A DNA stretch of 64,000 nt from Flavobacteriales bacterium UBA4466. GTDB lineage: Bacteria; Bacteroidota; Bacteroidia; Flavobacteriales_D; Crocinitomicaceae. Where the stretch lies: positions 248,001 through 312,000 of the forward strand of contig CAJJBE010000004.1 in NCBI GenBank assembly GCA_905182335.1, written 5' to 3'. The notes under the pieces are model-generated. The model was not told where the DNA came from. It did no database searches and saw only the letters and a program-made list of their open reading frames with translations. This document shows positions 19,401-29,242 of this stretch, piece by piece; position 1 is the first letter of the stretch; every line of letters begins with the position of its first letter. The position numbers and the translations under genes were made by a program.

Positions 19401-20276
19401 AGCTATTTGTGGTCACCTAATTTAAATATTAATACAATTGTTGGCCCCACCGTTGTAATAAATCCTGTAAACGATATTTACTACTATTGCGACTTTACCA
19501 ATTCGTGTGGAACTGTACGCGACAGTGTTTTGATTATAGTTGTTGAGACATCTATTGCAGCATGGAATGATACTATTATTTGTCCTGGAGAAACAGCAAA
19601 TCTTTTCGCTACTGGCGGGGTAAGTTATTATTGGACACCTTCAAACACACTAAACTCTTTTCTTACATCACAGGTTCTAGCTACACCGTTTTACCCTACG
19701 ATGTATACTGTTAATGGAACAGATCAGTATGGATGCATTAGTACTGATTCCGTTTTCGTGGATTTATATTCAAATGCTTTTATTCAAACAAGTCCAGATG
19801 TGTATGCCTTTTATGGCGATGAAATTCAATTGAGCGCATCAAGTACAACCGATGGAACTTATTTCTGGGATCCATCAGATTATTTGAGCTGTGTTGCTTG
19901 TGATGATCCAGTCGCTAGCCCAGATCAAAACTTCTTCTATATAGTTTCATACACAGATGATAATGGATGTACAGCGGAAGATAGCGTTCATATTTACTAT
20001 GATCCTATTCTTTTTGTTCCAAATACATTTACCCCTGATAACGATGAATTTAATAACTCTTTCTTCGCGTTAGGAGGTAATACTAATACGTTTGAAATAT
20101 TTATTTTTGATCGTTGGGGGGAACTTGTCTTTACAAGTAGGGATATAAATATAGGTTGGGATGCAACTTATAAAGGGCATAATTGTCAAGATGGAACTTA
20201 TATTTGGAAGATCAAGCTAACGGACTTTAATGATAAAGTATATCAACATGTAGGTCACATAAACCTGTTGAGATAA
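16422..20276 (+). CDS. Large secreted protein with DUF7948/SBBP-type propeller, PKD domain and T9SS type B sorting domain
   Basis: About 1,284 residues from ATG 16422, which puts a good signal peptide first (MKLLTLVIVIISFLG...IGQ); the longer frame from 16356 adds an implausible second hydrophobic stretch. The N-terminal part (DAWMYPNKGQWVENV) looks like the DUF7948 domain. Propeller-like SBBP repeats follow, with recurrent YSTFIGGSS and STFMGGSGND motifs. A PKD domain (FFWDFGDNTTS) comes next, then several Ig-like modules with paired cysteines. The last about 90 residues are a gliding-motility-type (type B) T9SS sorting domain (FVPNTFTPDNDEFNN, FDRWGELVF). It should be a surface-exposed or released protein. 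The ligand is unknown. Confidence 0.88.
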   Translation: MKLLTLVIVIISFLGQRVIGQDAWMYPNKGQWVENVEFKIDLSQGDLFIEKDGLTYSLSNGGKHLEEAKGHSEDGHEPFIGHVIRTKFLGSSWDGSSYVSDSSSFYNNYILGNNPEDWFGHVYGYKSVRLYNYYNGIDMLLNGRGGLEYSFIVSPHVNVDQIRVNYQGHSKLLLDDEGNLHVGNRFGEVIESKPIAWTEDETGRKKPVKVEFELQGSELIFIFPNGYDKSKTLIIDPTLTFSTFTGSTSDNWGMTATPDPSGNLFGGGISFGIGYPITTGAYDGSHNGGSFDVAVTKFTADGAALIYSTFIGGSSNELPESMICNSNDELYILGITASPNFPMVGAYDNTFGGGSTEIENGLTFPGSDLFLARLSADGASLLSSTFMGGSGNDGLNTSILNFNYGDQFRGEVILDQNENVLVTSTTKSADFPVLQGPQSALSGAQDAVVFKLNASLGVLSWSGYFGGSGVESGNSLQSAASGDVYFVGGTNSSILPYSSGLDLSFNGGTSDGYATRLNGNTGAILSGTYLGLSEYDQAYCVQLDLDDRVYILGQTESNWPITAGLYGVPNSGQFIQKLTSNLNTIEWTTMIGAGTGHVEISPTAFLVSDCYDIFLSGWGGSTNNNGQAVNSTSNGFPVTSDAYQAITNGSNFYVAVLGSDASYLKYATYMGGTSGPSNHVDGGTSRFDKSGRIYHAVCASCGSITNGFPTTPGVWSNVDPSNNCNMAAFKFELSTIEATIADPNPFVCLPDPVIFDNNSANGNAFFWDFGDNTTSTDINPSHLYPGPGEYDVTLIVIDTNNCYVSDTVIFEVIIGDFVGGIVEPPGPVCPGVPFEFEAYGGAFYEWTPANFLSDSTIYNPIAVINQTTDFMVIISDTCGIDTVFVTLEAYPVSSTISNDTSICIGNNIDLFATGGENYVWTPNVFIADPNTSSPTVTPDATTMYYVEIETGTGCLLEDSVLVQVYYTPPIPIMDDSVKVCLGATVELEVSGSESYLWSPNLNINTIVGPTVVINPVNDIYYYCDFTNSCGTVRDSVLIIVVETSIAAWNDTIICPGETANLFATGGVSYYWTPSNTLNSFLTSQVLATPFYPTMYTVNGTDQYGCISTDSVFVDLYSNAFIQTSPDVYAFYGDEIQLSASSTTDGTYFWDPSDYLSCVACDDPVASPDQNFFYIVSYTDDNGCTAEDSVHIYYDPILFVPNTFTPDNDEFNNSFFALGGNTNTFEIFIFDRWGELVFTSRDINIGWDATYKGHNCQDGTYIWKIKLTDFNDKVYQHVGHINLLR

Positions 20277-20320
20277 TTTCTATTTGTACATGTTTTACGC
20301 GATTTACTTGAAAAACTCTG

Positions 20321-20845
20321 TTATAAGAATCGTTCATCCATCTCCATAACATGATTACAGTTATCACAAGTTCTTAATTCTTTTGAAGAGTAGAATGATC
20401 TAAAACGAGAGAGAAAGTCTTCTTGAATATCTTCTAATGGGAATTTGTACTCATGTAATTTGTGATTGCATTCATCACAAAACCACATTAACCCATCAGT
20501 CATGTCAGTGCCTTTGCGAATACGTTCAATTACTAATCCAACAGTATTAGGACCTCTCATTGGAGAGTGGGGAATATTTCCTGGAAGTAAAAAGATATCT
20601 CCTTCTTTGATGTGAATGTCTCTAGCTTTACCGTCTATCTGTACTCTAACCATTATGTCGCCCTCCAGTTGATAAAACAACTCTTCGCTTTCATTGAAGT
20701 GATAATCTTTTCGGGCATTTGGTCCACCAACAATCATTACAATAAAGTCTCCAGCCTCAACATATAAGTTTTTATTGTTAACAGGTGGTTTAAGTAAATC
20801 ACGATTGTCATCAATCCATTTTTGTAAGTTGAAAGGAGCTAACAT
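20321..20845 (-). CDS. nbaC: 3-hydroxyanthranilate 3,4-dioxygenase
   Basis: A 174-residue cupin of the usual bacterial HAAO length. The Fe(II) ligands are seen as H49, E55 and H93 (KDYHFNESEELFYQ and NIPHSP). Two C-terminal CxxC pairs (C123/C126 in CDEC and C160/C163 in CDNC) form the second, rubredoxin-like metal site of bacterial HAAO. The enzyme opens the ring of 3-hydroxyanthranilate to give the precursor of quinolinate, in tryptophan breakdown or de novo NAD synthesis by the kynurenine route. No other kynurenine gene is in the window. It is convergent with the upstream type B protein gene. Confidence 0.93.
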   Translation of the reverse strand: MLAPFNLQKWIDDNRDLLKPPVNNKNLYVEAGDFIVMIVGGPNARKDYHFNESEELFYQLEGDIMVRVQIDGKARDIHIKEGDIFLLPGNIPHSPMRGPNTVGLVIERIRKGTDMTDGLMWFCDECNHKLHEYKFPLEDIQEDFLSRFRSFYSSKELRTCDNCNHVMEMDERFL

Positions 20846-20906
20846 AGTATGCTAATTTTATTTTTTTTATAAAGGTATAAAATATCATGAAAGGAAAAAT
20901 AGTTTT

Positions 20907-20933
20907 AAAAAAAAGGGAGGCAAAAGCCCCCCT
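20907..20933 (-). terminator. Rho-independent terminator of the tandem adhesin genes
   Basis: Read on the minus strand, a GGGGGGC / GCCTCCC stem with a TTTT loop and one internal G-T wobble is followed at once by a run of eight Ts. It lies 21 bases after the stop of the 20955-24977 gene. Confidence 0.8.
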
Positions 20934-20954
20934 CTCTGATTTTTTATCTAAGGA

Positions 20955-23421
20955 TTACTCTTTAATAATTCTGAATGTTCTGTCAGCGTTATCATTGAAT
21001 ACTCTAATTAAGTAGAACCCTGATTCAAGTTTTCCCAAACTAATTTCAGTAGTTTCAGCACCGTTAACAGCTGCATTTTTGGAAACAATAACTTTACCAT
21101 TTACATCCGTTAACTCTAAGTTAAAGACTTCGCTGGAACCTTGGTTTTTCACAAAAACAGACCCATTAGTTGGGTTAGGGAAGATGCTCATGTTTTTAAA
21201 AGCAACTTTTTCTATGTTTAAGTAATCACATGAAGGGTCAACCGAAAGGATCACGTTCGCTGTATCATCCGGACAAACACCATTTCCTGTAACGTAGTCA
21301 TAGTTAAATGATCCAGATAGACTACCTATAGTAATAGCCGATAGCGTCGCTGTATTTGTAGGGTCGTACCAAGTACCACCTAAATCAACGTTTCCACTTA
21401 AGCCAATAAGTAAATCAATAGGCTCGTTTTGACAAGCAGTGATTGTACCATCAGTACCTGCAGAGGAAGGGCCATAAACTTCAATTTGTTGAACAACTGA
21501 GTCCATAGCACATCCATTAATAATTCCGTATTGGAAGGTGTAAACTTGATAAGCCAACCCAGAAGAAACAAACTCAGAACCATTTAATCCTAACGTAGGA
21601 ATTTCTTGGTACCATGTTCCCCCCATATCGTATCCAGTAATGGCTGTAAATAAATCAACCGTATCGCCAACACACACATCAACCATTCCATTCGTAGCAC
21701 CACCTTCAAGAGTAATGTCAGAAATGGCTAAGGAGTATATCCCACCATTAGAAATAGTTGATGATACACTATTAGCATCATGCATTAAGTAGTAGGTATT
21801 ACCTGGAGTTAATCCACAGACAGTGAAGTTTGGAGCAGTTGATAAAGAGCCAGTAACATCATTGTCATTTGCCCCCATAACTGTAAATGTTGTAAAATCA
21901 GTACAGTCACCAACATCATAAACAGCCATTTGACCAGCAAACTCTTGATCAGTGGCGTTAATTCTAACTTGCCCTGACGCCGGAGCCTCAAATGTAAACC
22001 ATGTAGAGTATGTTAATCCTGATTGTCCCCATCCATCATTAGTGTTGTACCCGGTGATTGGAGGGGTAATATCTACTTCACCTAGCTGTGAGGAAGCCCC
22101 CGTTTTATCGAATGTATAAACAGTTCCATCAACCATTAAGTTTTCAGGTAAACATGTAGAGTCATTGTCTAGTGGCATTGTAACCGTGAACGGTCCAACA
22201 AAATTAGAAGAATCAGTTCCACAAAGCGATTGAACATAAACATCATATAAGGCACCAGATAATAATGACACATCCATAGTAGTATCTGTAAAGTTATTGT
22301 CTGCATTTACCAAGGTGCCCGTGCCTTGTGTATATCCATTATTCCCATATTCAATATTAAAACTAACTGAAGGAAACCCAGGGTTCTCAACAAACGTCCA
22401 AGAAGTTAAGATTGAATCAGACGCTGATAATGCTGATAATGCTGTAACATCTGCACAGTTTGGAAGCGTACTAAATGAACCAGTAGCGGCTATACTTTGA
22501 AGTACACCAGGGTTACAGTCAGCGTAGATATAAATATCATACTCAGTGACATCGTCTAATCCCGGAATAATTAATGCTGGAGCATTAGAAGTGACCGTAG
22601 TACCTGAGATAGTTGGGTCAAAACCAGCATTACCATAAGTAATCGTCCAATTAGTTTCAGTAGCTAAACCAGCACCCCAAGAAATCCCAGCTTCGTCAAA
22701 AGTTGTATAATTTACTGTGTAGTTTATTGGTTTAGGGCAGTCTGTATAGTAAAAGCGTACACACGAATTATCAGTTAAATACTGAGGGTCATTCGTAGAA
22801 ATAGTAATGTCTTGGTTTTGCCCTGAAATTCCGATATCAGCAAAAGCACCAAAATCATCAGCTACATTTGTTCCTCCAAAAACAACATCATCGTAAACAT
22901 AGTAGATATCGCCAGTTTCTTCTATTTGAATTTGGAAAGTAACGGTAGGAGCAGTAAGTGAACCTGAGAAGTTGCAACTATTATCCCATTGGATAATTAA
23001 TGTTTGATTCGGAGAAGTTCCGATTACTTCGTAATAACCATTCCCTGTATCATCATCTAGATCATCTCCCCAAGGGAACATCGTCCCATCAGGTAATGTT
23101 GTAAAAACACCACCATATCCAATTTCTGCTCCAATAGCACCTAATTGTAATCCACCATTGTTACCAACAGTCATATTATTCATTAAGGTTCCTTGAAATA
23201 AAATAGGGAATGGAAGTGGATCAACAGAGGATTCTCCATCATCGGCTAACAGTAAATTAGTTCCAGTAGCTGAAATATCAATAAATCCCCCTGTTGGACA
23301 TTCGGTTGAATGATCCATATATATATCGTGGTTAAAAGTATTAAATCCTATAGGACCTATATAATCAGAAGTATCACCCGCAGCACATACAGCTCTTAAA
23401 TAAACCTCATAAAATGTGTTA
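20955..23421. repeat. Long direct repeat, copy A (3' part of tandem adhesin paralogues)
   Basis: This stretch matches 25029-27495 at a constant offset of 4,074 bases from start to end, so there are no net insertions or deletions. Only scattered substitutions are seen by eye, and some blocks of several hundred bases are almost identical. It covers the C-terminal about 820 codons of both adhesin genes. Confidence 0.9.
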
Positions 23422-24977
23422 TAGGATAGTCCAGTAATTGACCCATTAGGTGTTGGCCCTGCTGAAGCAATTGACCCATTACCTTGAGTGAACCCAGGAG
23501 CACCATACTCTAACTCCCATTCCGTTTCAGGACCATTAGAAGTCCAAGAGAAATCAGCAGATGTTAAATCAGCAGATGTTACTGAAAGGTTTGAAGGTGG
23601 CGGACAGCTAGGAGCTTCAATAATAGAGACATCATCTAGTAATAAGTCGTTATAAAAGTCATTAACATCACCACCTGATTCAGCTCTAAATCGAATTTGA
23701 ATTAGGTTTAGTCCATATACATAACTAGATAAGTCAAATATATTCTCAACCCAGTCTGGACCAGTTTCACCTATAACTTGAGATACTGTAGACCAAGTGC
23801 CAGCCCCATCTGAAGCCTCTAAAAAGATAGAATTATAAGGTGAAACAGCATTTAAGGTATGGCTAATAGTCCAAAATCGTAATTCAGGACTATTCAATGC
23901 CGTTGCATCAATTATTGGGCTTGTCAAGGTAACATCTACATCTAACCCGTTAAAATCAATCCATGCATAATTATTAGCTACACCATTCGTATTGTCTAAT
24001 GTTCCAGCTACGTCAAAGCCTGGGTTTCCTGTGTAAACCCAGGGACCTCCAGTAGTTGTAGACTGTACCCAACAAGTTGGATCAGTTACTCCTGTAAATG
24101 TTTCAGTCCATGGCGCAGAGTATACAGCACAGCTCGTGGTAAAAGAAATAGGACCAACCCACGCACTTGCTCCATTAATTAATCCACACTCAGATTGAAC
24201 ATAAACTTCATATGAAGTTAAAGATGTTAGACCTGTTATATTTTCAGTGTTAATGACTGTTCCGGTAATTAGATTTCCGTTACCAAGCGTAAATCCTGCA
24301 GGACCATACTCAACATTATATGAATCAGCTCCTGTATTATCCCAAGTTATATCTAAAGCTATATCTAAAATGTTAGTCGCTGACAAATTTGTGGGGTCTA
24401 AACAAAATGGAGGTGTAGATGAGATAATAGCTGGAGAAGACACACACATTCCAGGCGTATAAACCCCAAACCCAGAAGCATCATAATAAAATCGATACTT
24501 GAACCCAGTTAATTGAGTAGATGAAAGTGAAGAAACATCTAGATTAGAGCTTGTCGTAGCGATAGCTGAAGTACACCATCCTGAAGATGCATTACTATTG
24601 TCTAAAATATTATCCCAAAGTACCCAAACAGATGCATCAGAATCATACCACTCAAGGTTGAAAGTAGGTGCGTTACTATTAGTATATGCATAATTAACAT
24701 TAATCCATGTTTCTCCAGCCGAACTTGCAGCGGTTAAATCAATATTTGGTGAAGTAGCAATTACTTCATCAGTTAACGAGAAAGGTCCAGTAGCATTGTC
24801 ATTATAACTAAAGTTAGTCGAGACTGTTGGATTTGCCACTAATCCTACCGATCCAGTGCCACTTCCTGTTAGTGTCCAGACTGAATTTGGCCATGAAGCC
24901 GCTTGATTTAATACTTGTGCATTAGATTGCCAAACGAAAGTTGTCAATAAAGCTATCAGAAGCGTTAAATATTTCAT
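20955..24977 (-). CDS. Multidomain fibronectin-III adhesin-like protein, T9SS type A sorting domain (paralogue 1)
   Basis: A 1,340-residue secreted protein with a signal peptide (MKYLTLLIALLTTFVWQSNAQ). The N-terminal third holds a jelly-roll-like segment, an FN3 domain (NLSATNILDIALDITW), a MAM-like module (PWTETFTGVTDPTCW) and a second FN3. Then comes a long shared part that is nearly identical to the neighbouring gene at 25029-29060. It contains a nidogen-like DHSTECPTGGFIDISATG region, further FN3 modules and a PPC-like domain (YSTWFTFEAPASG). The C-terminus is a type A sorting domain (MSIFPNPTNGSVFVKN). No catalytic motif is seen, so adhesion or matrix building is the likely role. It lies 51 bp downstream of its paralogue with no terminator between them. 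Confidence 0.85.
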   Translation of the reverse strand: MKYLTLLIALLTTFVWQSNAQVLNQAASWPNSVWTLTGSGTGSVGLVANPTVSTNFSYNDNATGPFSLTDEVIATSPNIDLTAASSAGETWINVNYAYTNSNAPTFNLEWYDSDASVWVLWDNILDNSNASSGWCTSAIATTSSNLDVSSLSSTQLTGFKYRFYYDASGFGVYTPGMCVSSPAIISSTPPFCLDPTNLSATNILDIALDITWDNTGADSYNVEYGPAGFTLGNGNLITGTVINTENITGLTSLTSYEVYVQSECGLINGASAWVGPISFTTSCAVYSAPWTETFTGVTDPTCWVQSTTTGGPWVYTGNPGFDVAGTLDNTNGVANNYAWIDFNGLDVDVTLTSPIIDATALNSPELRFWTISHTLNAVSPYNSIFLEASDGAGTWSTVSQVIGETGPDWVENIFDLSSYVYGLNLIQIRFRAESGGDVNDFYNDLLLDDVSIIEAPSCPPPSNLSVTSADLTSADFSWTSNGPETEWELEYGAPGFTQGNGSIASAGPTPNGSITGLSYNTFYEVYLRAVCAAGDTSDYIGPIGFNTFNHDIYMDHSTECPTGGFIDISATGTNLLLADDGESSVDPLPFPILFQGTLMNNMTVGNNGGLQLGAIGAEIGYGGVFTTLPDGTMFPWGDDLDDDTGNGYYEVIGTSPNQTLIIQWDNSCNFSGSLTAPTVTFQIQIEETGDIYYVYDDVVFGGTNVADDFGAFADIGISGQNQDITISTNDPQYLTDNSCVRFYYTDCPKPINYTVNYTTFDEAGISWGAGLATETNWTITYGNAGFDPTISGTTVTSNAPALIIPGLDDVTEYDIYIYADCNPGVLQSIAATGSFSTLPNCADVTALSALSASDSILTSWTFVENPGFPSVSFNIEYGNNGYTQGTGTLVNADNNFTDTTMDVSLLSGALYDVYVQSLCGTDSSNFVGPFTVTMPLDNDSTCLPENLMVDGTVYTFDKTGASSQLGEVDITPPITGYNTNDGWGQSGLTYSTWFTFEAPASGQVRINATDQEFAGQMAVYDVGDCTDFTTFTVMGANDNDVTGSLSTAPNFTVCGLTPGNTYYLMHDANSVSSTISNGGIYSLAISDITLEGGATNGMVDVCVGDTVDLFTAITGYDMGGTWYQEIPTLGLNGSEFVSSGLAYQVYTFQYGIINGCAMDSVVQQIEVYGPSSAGTDGTITACQNEPIDLLIGLSGNVDLGGTWYDPTNTATLSAITIGSLSGSFNYDYVTGNGVCPDDTANVILSVDPSCDYLNIEKVAFKNMSIFPNPTNGSVFVKNQGSSEVFNLELTDVNGKVIVSKNAAVNGAETTEISLGKLESGFYLIRVFNDNADRTFRIIKE

Positions 24978-25028
24978 AAAATAAAATTTAATTATTATTT
25001 AATTAGAATGATGATTTGTTTTAAACTA

Positions 25029-27495
25029 TTACTCTTTAATAATTCTGAATGTTTTGTCAGCGTTATCATTGAATACTCTAATTAAGTAGAACCCTGATTC
25101 AATTTTTGCTAAACTAACTTCAGTAGTTTCAGTACCGTTAACAGCTGCATTTTTGGAAACAATAACTTTACCATTTACATCCGTTAACTCTAAGTTAAAG
25201 ACTTCGCTGGAACCTTGGTTTTTCACAAAAACAGACCCATTAGTTGGGTTAGGGAAGATGCTCATGTTTTTAAAAGCAACTTTTTCTATGTTTAAGTAAT
25301 CACATGAAGGGTCAACCGAAAGGATCACGTTCGCTGTATCATCCGGACAAACACCATTTCCTGTAACGTAATCATAGTTAAATAATCCAGGAATACTTAT
25401 TGAAGTAATAGCCGATGACGTTACTGTATTTGTAGGGTCGTACCAAGTACCACCTAAATCAACGTTTCCACTTAAGCCAGATAATAAATTAACAGGCTCG
25501 TTTTGACAAGCAGTGATTGTACCATCAGTACCCGCAGAGGAAGGGCCATAAACTTCAATTTGTTGAACAACTGAGTCCATAGCACATCCATTAATAACTT
25601 CATATTGGAAGTTAAAAACTTGATAAGCCAACCCAGAAGAAACAAACTCGGAACCATTTAATCCTAACGTAGGAATTTCTTGGTACCATATTCCCCCCAT
25701 ATCGTATCCAGTAATGGCTGTAAATAAATCAACCGTATCGCCAACACACACATCAACCATTCCATTCGTAGCACCACCTTCAAGAGTAATGTCAGAAATG
25801 GCTAAGGAGTATATCCCACCATTAGAAATAGTTGATGAGACACTATTAGCATCATGCATTAAGTAGTAGGTATTACCTGGAGTTAATCCACAGACAGTGA
25901 AGTTTGGAGCAGTTGATAAAGAGCCAGTAACATCATTGTCATTTGCCCCCATAACTGTAAATGTTGTAAAATCAGTACAGTCACCAACATCATAAACAGC
26001 CATTTGACCAGCAAACTCTTGATCAGTGGCGTTAATTCTAACTTGCCCTGACGCCGGAGCCTCAAATGTAAACCATGTAGAGTATGTTAATCCTAATTGT
26101 CCCCATCCATCATTAGTGTTATATCCAGTGATCGGAGGGGTAATATCTACTTCGCCTAGTTGTGAGGAAGCTCCCGTTTTATCGAATGTATAAACAGTTC
26201 CATCAACCATTAAGTTTTCAGGTAAACATGTAGAGTCATTGTCTAGTGGCATTGTAATCGTGAACGGTCCAACAAAATTAGAAGAATCAGTTCCACAAAG
26301 CGATTGAACATAAACATCATATAAAGCACCAGACAGTAATGACACATCCATTGTAGTATCTGTAAAGTTGTTGTCTGCATTTACCAAGATACCCGTGCCT
26401 TGTGTATATCCATTATTCCCATATTCAATATCAAAACTAGTTGAAGGAAAACCAGGGTTCTCAACAAACGTCCAAGAAGTTAAGATTGAATCAGACGCTG
26501 ATAATACTGATAATGCTGTAATATCTGCACAGTTTGGCAACGTACTAAATGAGCCTGTAGCGCCTATACTTTGAAGTACACCAGGATTACAGTCAGCATA
26601 GATATAAACATCATAGTCAGTGACATCATCTAATCCCGGGATAATTAATGCCGAAGTAGTAGAAGTGACCGTAGTGCCCGAAATCGTTGGGTCAAAACCA
26701 GCAAGACCATAAGTAATCGTCCAATTATTTTCAGCAGCTAAGCCAGTATCCCAAGAAATCCCAGCTTCGCCAAAAGTTGTATAATTTACCGTGTAATTTA
26801 TTGGATTAGGGCAGTCTGTATAATAAAATCGTACACACGAATTATCAGTTAAATACTGAGTGTCATTCGTAGATATAGTAATATCTTGGTTTTGCCCTGA
26901 AATTCCGATATCAGCAAAAGCACCAAAATCATCAGCTACATTAGTTCCTCCAAAAACAACATCATCGTAAACATAGTAAATGTCGCCAGTTTCTTCTATT
27001 TGAATTTGGAAAGTAACGGTAGGAGCAGTAAGTGAGCCTGAGAAGTTGCAACTATTATCCCATTGGATAATTAATGTTTGATTCGGAGAAGTTCCGATTA
27101 CTTCATAATAAACATTTCCTGTCTCATCATCTAGATCATCTCCCCAAGGGAACATTGTTCCATCAGCTAATGCTGTAAAAACACCACCATATCCAATTTC
27201 TGCTCCAATAGCACCTAATTGTAATCCACCATTGTTACCAACAGTCATATTATTCATTAAGGTTCCTTGAAATAAAATAGGGAATGGAAGTGGATCAACA
27301 GAGGATTCTCCATCATCGGCTAACAGTAAATTAGTTCCAGTAGCTGAAATATCAATAAACCCGGCTGTTGGACATTCGGTTGAATGATCCATATATATAC
27401 CTTGGTTAAAAGTATTAAATCCTATAGGACCTATATAATCAGAAGTATCACCTACAGCACATACAGATCTTAAATAAACCTCATAAAATGAATCT
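25029..27495. repeat. Long direct repeat, copy B (3' part of tandem adhesin paralogues)
   Basis: Second copy of the repeat at 20955-23421, in the same orientation, offset 4,074 bases. The match ends abruptly near 27495, after the ACCTCATAAAATG segment, inside an FN3-like region. Confidence 0.9.
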
Positions 27496-29060
27496 GGTGT
27501 TAAGCCATTAACATTTTGAGGGGTAGAATTTGAGACTAAATCTGTCCCAATTCCTAAAGAAAATCCAGGGACACCGTATTCTAGCTCCCATTCTAAAGCT
27601 CCGCCATTTTCTGTCCAACCAAAATCGCTAGATGTTAAATCTGAACTTATTATATTAAAATTAGTAGGGGCAGGACATGAAACACAGGTTTCAACTTGTA
27701 CTAAATCAATAGCTAAATCACCATAAAAATTAGGTCCATTAGCCGCATAAGCAAACTGAATGTAAATTTGTTGTCCAAGATATGCAGATAGATCAACTCC
27801 TATATGTTCCCATGCTTGTGCAGCACTTGTTTGATATTGCCCTGTCCATGTAAATTCGGTGGAAAATGGTCCCGTTGCAGAGTTTCCAATACCAACATTC
27901 ATCGTTCCTATCTCAGCTCCATAGGCATGCATATAAAAAGATAATTCAGCTTCGAAAGAGCCAGAAGACAAATCGATCATTGGGGTAACTAAAGATGCTA
28001 GAGCTTGTGATCCTGATGCTTCATACTCGGCGTAAGTAGTTCCTGACGCTGGACCTGACGGCCCAGTGTCAGTAGAGTTTCCTCCTGGTTGTACACAGGG
28101 GAAATCCCAAGTTCCAGCTAGTGTACCGATATTTCCCGTCCATCCAGAATTACTTTCCATATCATCAGAAAAGACTAATGTTGAGCCACCACAACTAACA
28201 CCGCTTGGTCCCTGAAGGTTAGTCGTAAAAGCAAACGGCCCCATCCAATAGCTCAAATCACCTAAGCCACAATTAGATTGCACGTAGAATTCATATGCAG
28301 TTGCAGAAGATAGTCCAGAAATAGATTCTGGATTATTTGTTGTTCCTGAAATTGAAGTACCTGACCCTTGCGTGAAACCGATAGGACCATATTCAATATT
28401 TGCTATACCGCTTCCAGAATTATCAGTCCAAGCTAAATCAGCGGAATTAGTGCTAACATTAAATGTGTTTAAAGAAGTCGGAAAAGCACAGGTAATAGGA
28501 GTGCCTCCAGTAACAATGACCTGGAAATCTACAACAGAACCGTAAATGAATGATCCACAAGGATCAAGAGGTAAAGTAGGTGGGCTGCCAGTCCAATCTT
28601 CCCATTGCATAACCCTCATTCTTGTTACTCCTGGGACTGCTGTAGATGGGACATTAAAATTAAAAGAACCAGATGAACCTAAACCTACTGGTGGGGTTCC
28701 TGACCATGTCCCTATAGACTCTGAAATTTCAAACACATTATTTTGATTCCAGTCAATCCATGCATCACCATAGCTGAAATAACTAAACATACTGCAGGTT
28801 CCAAATTGAATACTTGCAACGTAAGGATTACCAGTATTAAGTGTAACGGATTGAGAAGTAGCATCTTGTAATCCGACTACTCCAGGGCAACCTGTATAGT
28901 TAATAGATGTAGCAACCTCTCCGTTGAGAGTCACTCCTTGAACATTACTGTCATCCGCGTTAGAAGGACCTACTGCTGTGCAGTATTGAGCATAAGTTTG
29001 TTTTGACATAAAAAGCAAAGCGCTAATCATCGCAAACACATAAACGGACACTTGTTTCAT
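25029..29060 (-). CDS. Multidomain GEVED/fibronectin-III adhesin-like protein, T9SS type A sorting domain (paralogue 2)
   Basis: A 1,343-residue secreted protein with a signal peptide (VYVFAMISALLFMSKQTYAQ). The N-terminal part differs from that of its neighbour. It has a GEVED-type module (YGDAWIDWNQNNVFE), an FN3 domain and a MAM-like domain (LVFSDDMESNSGWTGNIG). From about residue 520 on it is nearly identical to the paralogue at 20955-24977, with the same DHSTECPT region, FN3 modules, PPC-like domain and type A sorting domain (MSIFPNPTNGSVF). It is probably the first gene of a two-gene transcript that ends at the terminator near 20907. The role is inferred to be surface adhesion; no enzyme motif is visible. 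Confidence 0.85.
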   Translation of the reverse strand: MKQVSVYVFAMISALLFMSKQTYAQYCTAVGPSNADDSNVQGVTLNGEVATSINYTGCPGVVGLQDATSQSVTLNTGNPYVASIQFGTCSMFSYFSYGDAWIDWNQNNVFEISESIGTWSGTPPVGLGSSGSFNFNVPSTAVPGVTRMRVMQWEDWTGSPPTLPLDPCGSFIYGSVVDFQVIVTGGTPITCAFPTSLNTFNVSTNSADLAWTDNSGSGIANIEYGPIGFTQGSGTSISGTTNNPESISGLSSATAYEFYVQSNCGLGDLSYWMGPFAFTTNLQGPSGVSCGGSTLVFSDDMESNSGWTGNIGTLAGTWDFPCVQPGGNSTDTGPSGPASGTTYAEYEASGSQALASLVTPMIDLSSGSFEAELSFYMHAYGAEIGTMNVGIGNSATGPFSTEFTWTGQYQTSAAQAWEHIGVDLSAYLGQQIYIQFAYAANGPNFYGDLAIDLVQVETCVSCPAPTNFNIISSDLTSSDFGWTENGGALEWELEYGVPGFSLGIGTDLVSNSTPQNVNGLTPDSFYEVYLRSVCAVGDTSDYIGPIGFNTFNQGIYMDHSTECPTAGFIDISATGTNLLLADDGESSVDPLPFPILFQGTLMNNMTVGNNGGLQLGAIGAEIGYGGVFTALADGTMFPWGDDLDDETGNVYYEVIGTSPNQTLIIQWDNSCNFSGSLTAPTVTFQIQIEETGDIYYVYDDVVFGGTNVADDFGAFADIGISGQNQDITISTNDTQYLTDNSCVRFYYTDCPNPINYTVNYTTFGEAGISWDTGLAAENNWTITYGLAGFDPTISGTTVTSTTSALIIPGLDDVTDYDVYIYADCNPGVLQSIGATGSFSTLPNCADITALSVLSASDSILTSWTFVENPGFPSTSFDIEYGNNGYTQGTGILVNADNNFTDTTMDVSLLSGALYDVYVQSLCGTDSSNFVGPFTITMPLDNDSTCLPENLMVDGTVYTFDKTGASSQLGEVDITPPITGYNTNDGWGQLGLTYSTWFTFEAPASGQVRINATDQEFAGQMAVYDVGDCTDFTTFTVMGANDNDVTGSLSTAPNFTVCGLTPGNTYYLMHDANSVSSTISNGGIYSLAISDITLEGGATNGMVDVCVGDTVDLFTAITGYDMGGIWYQEIPTLGLNGSEFVSSGLAYQVFNFQYEVINGCAMDSVVQQIEVYGPSSAGTDGTITACQNEPVNLLSGLSGNVDLGGTWYDPTNTVTSSAITSISIPGLFNYDYVTGNGVCPDDTANVILSVDPSCDYLNIEKVAFKNMSIFPNPTNGSVFVKNQGSSEVFNLELTDVNGKVIVSKNAAVNGTETTEVSLAKIESGFYLIRVFNDNADKTFRIIKE

Positions 29061-29242
29061 AAGAGAAAAATTAATGGTTATATTAAATTATAACTGTATA
29101 ATCGCTAATTTACTAAATAATGAAACATTATAAAAACATTAAGTTAACGATTGAATATTCAAAGCTACTATTTAGCTTTAATGTTCCTTGTCATAGAATA
29201 TTCGCTATTATTGTATTTCAATCGTAAAAAAATAGGCTTAAT

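Noticed and set aside
21398..26065. Out-of-frame open frames inside the tandem adhesin genes.
   Set aside because: They occur at the same relative place in both copies because the DNA is duplicated; no motif supports them.
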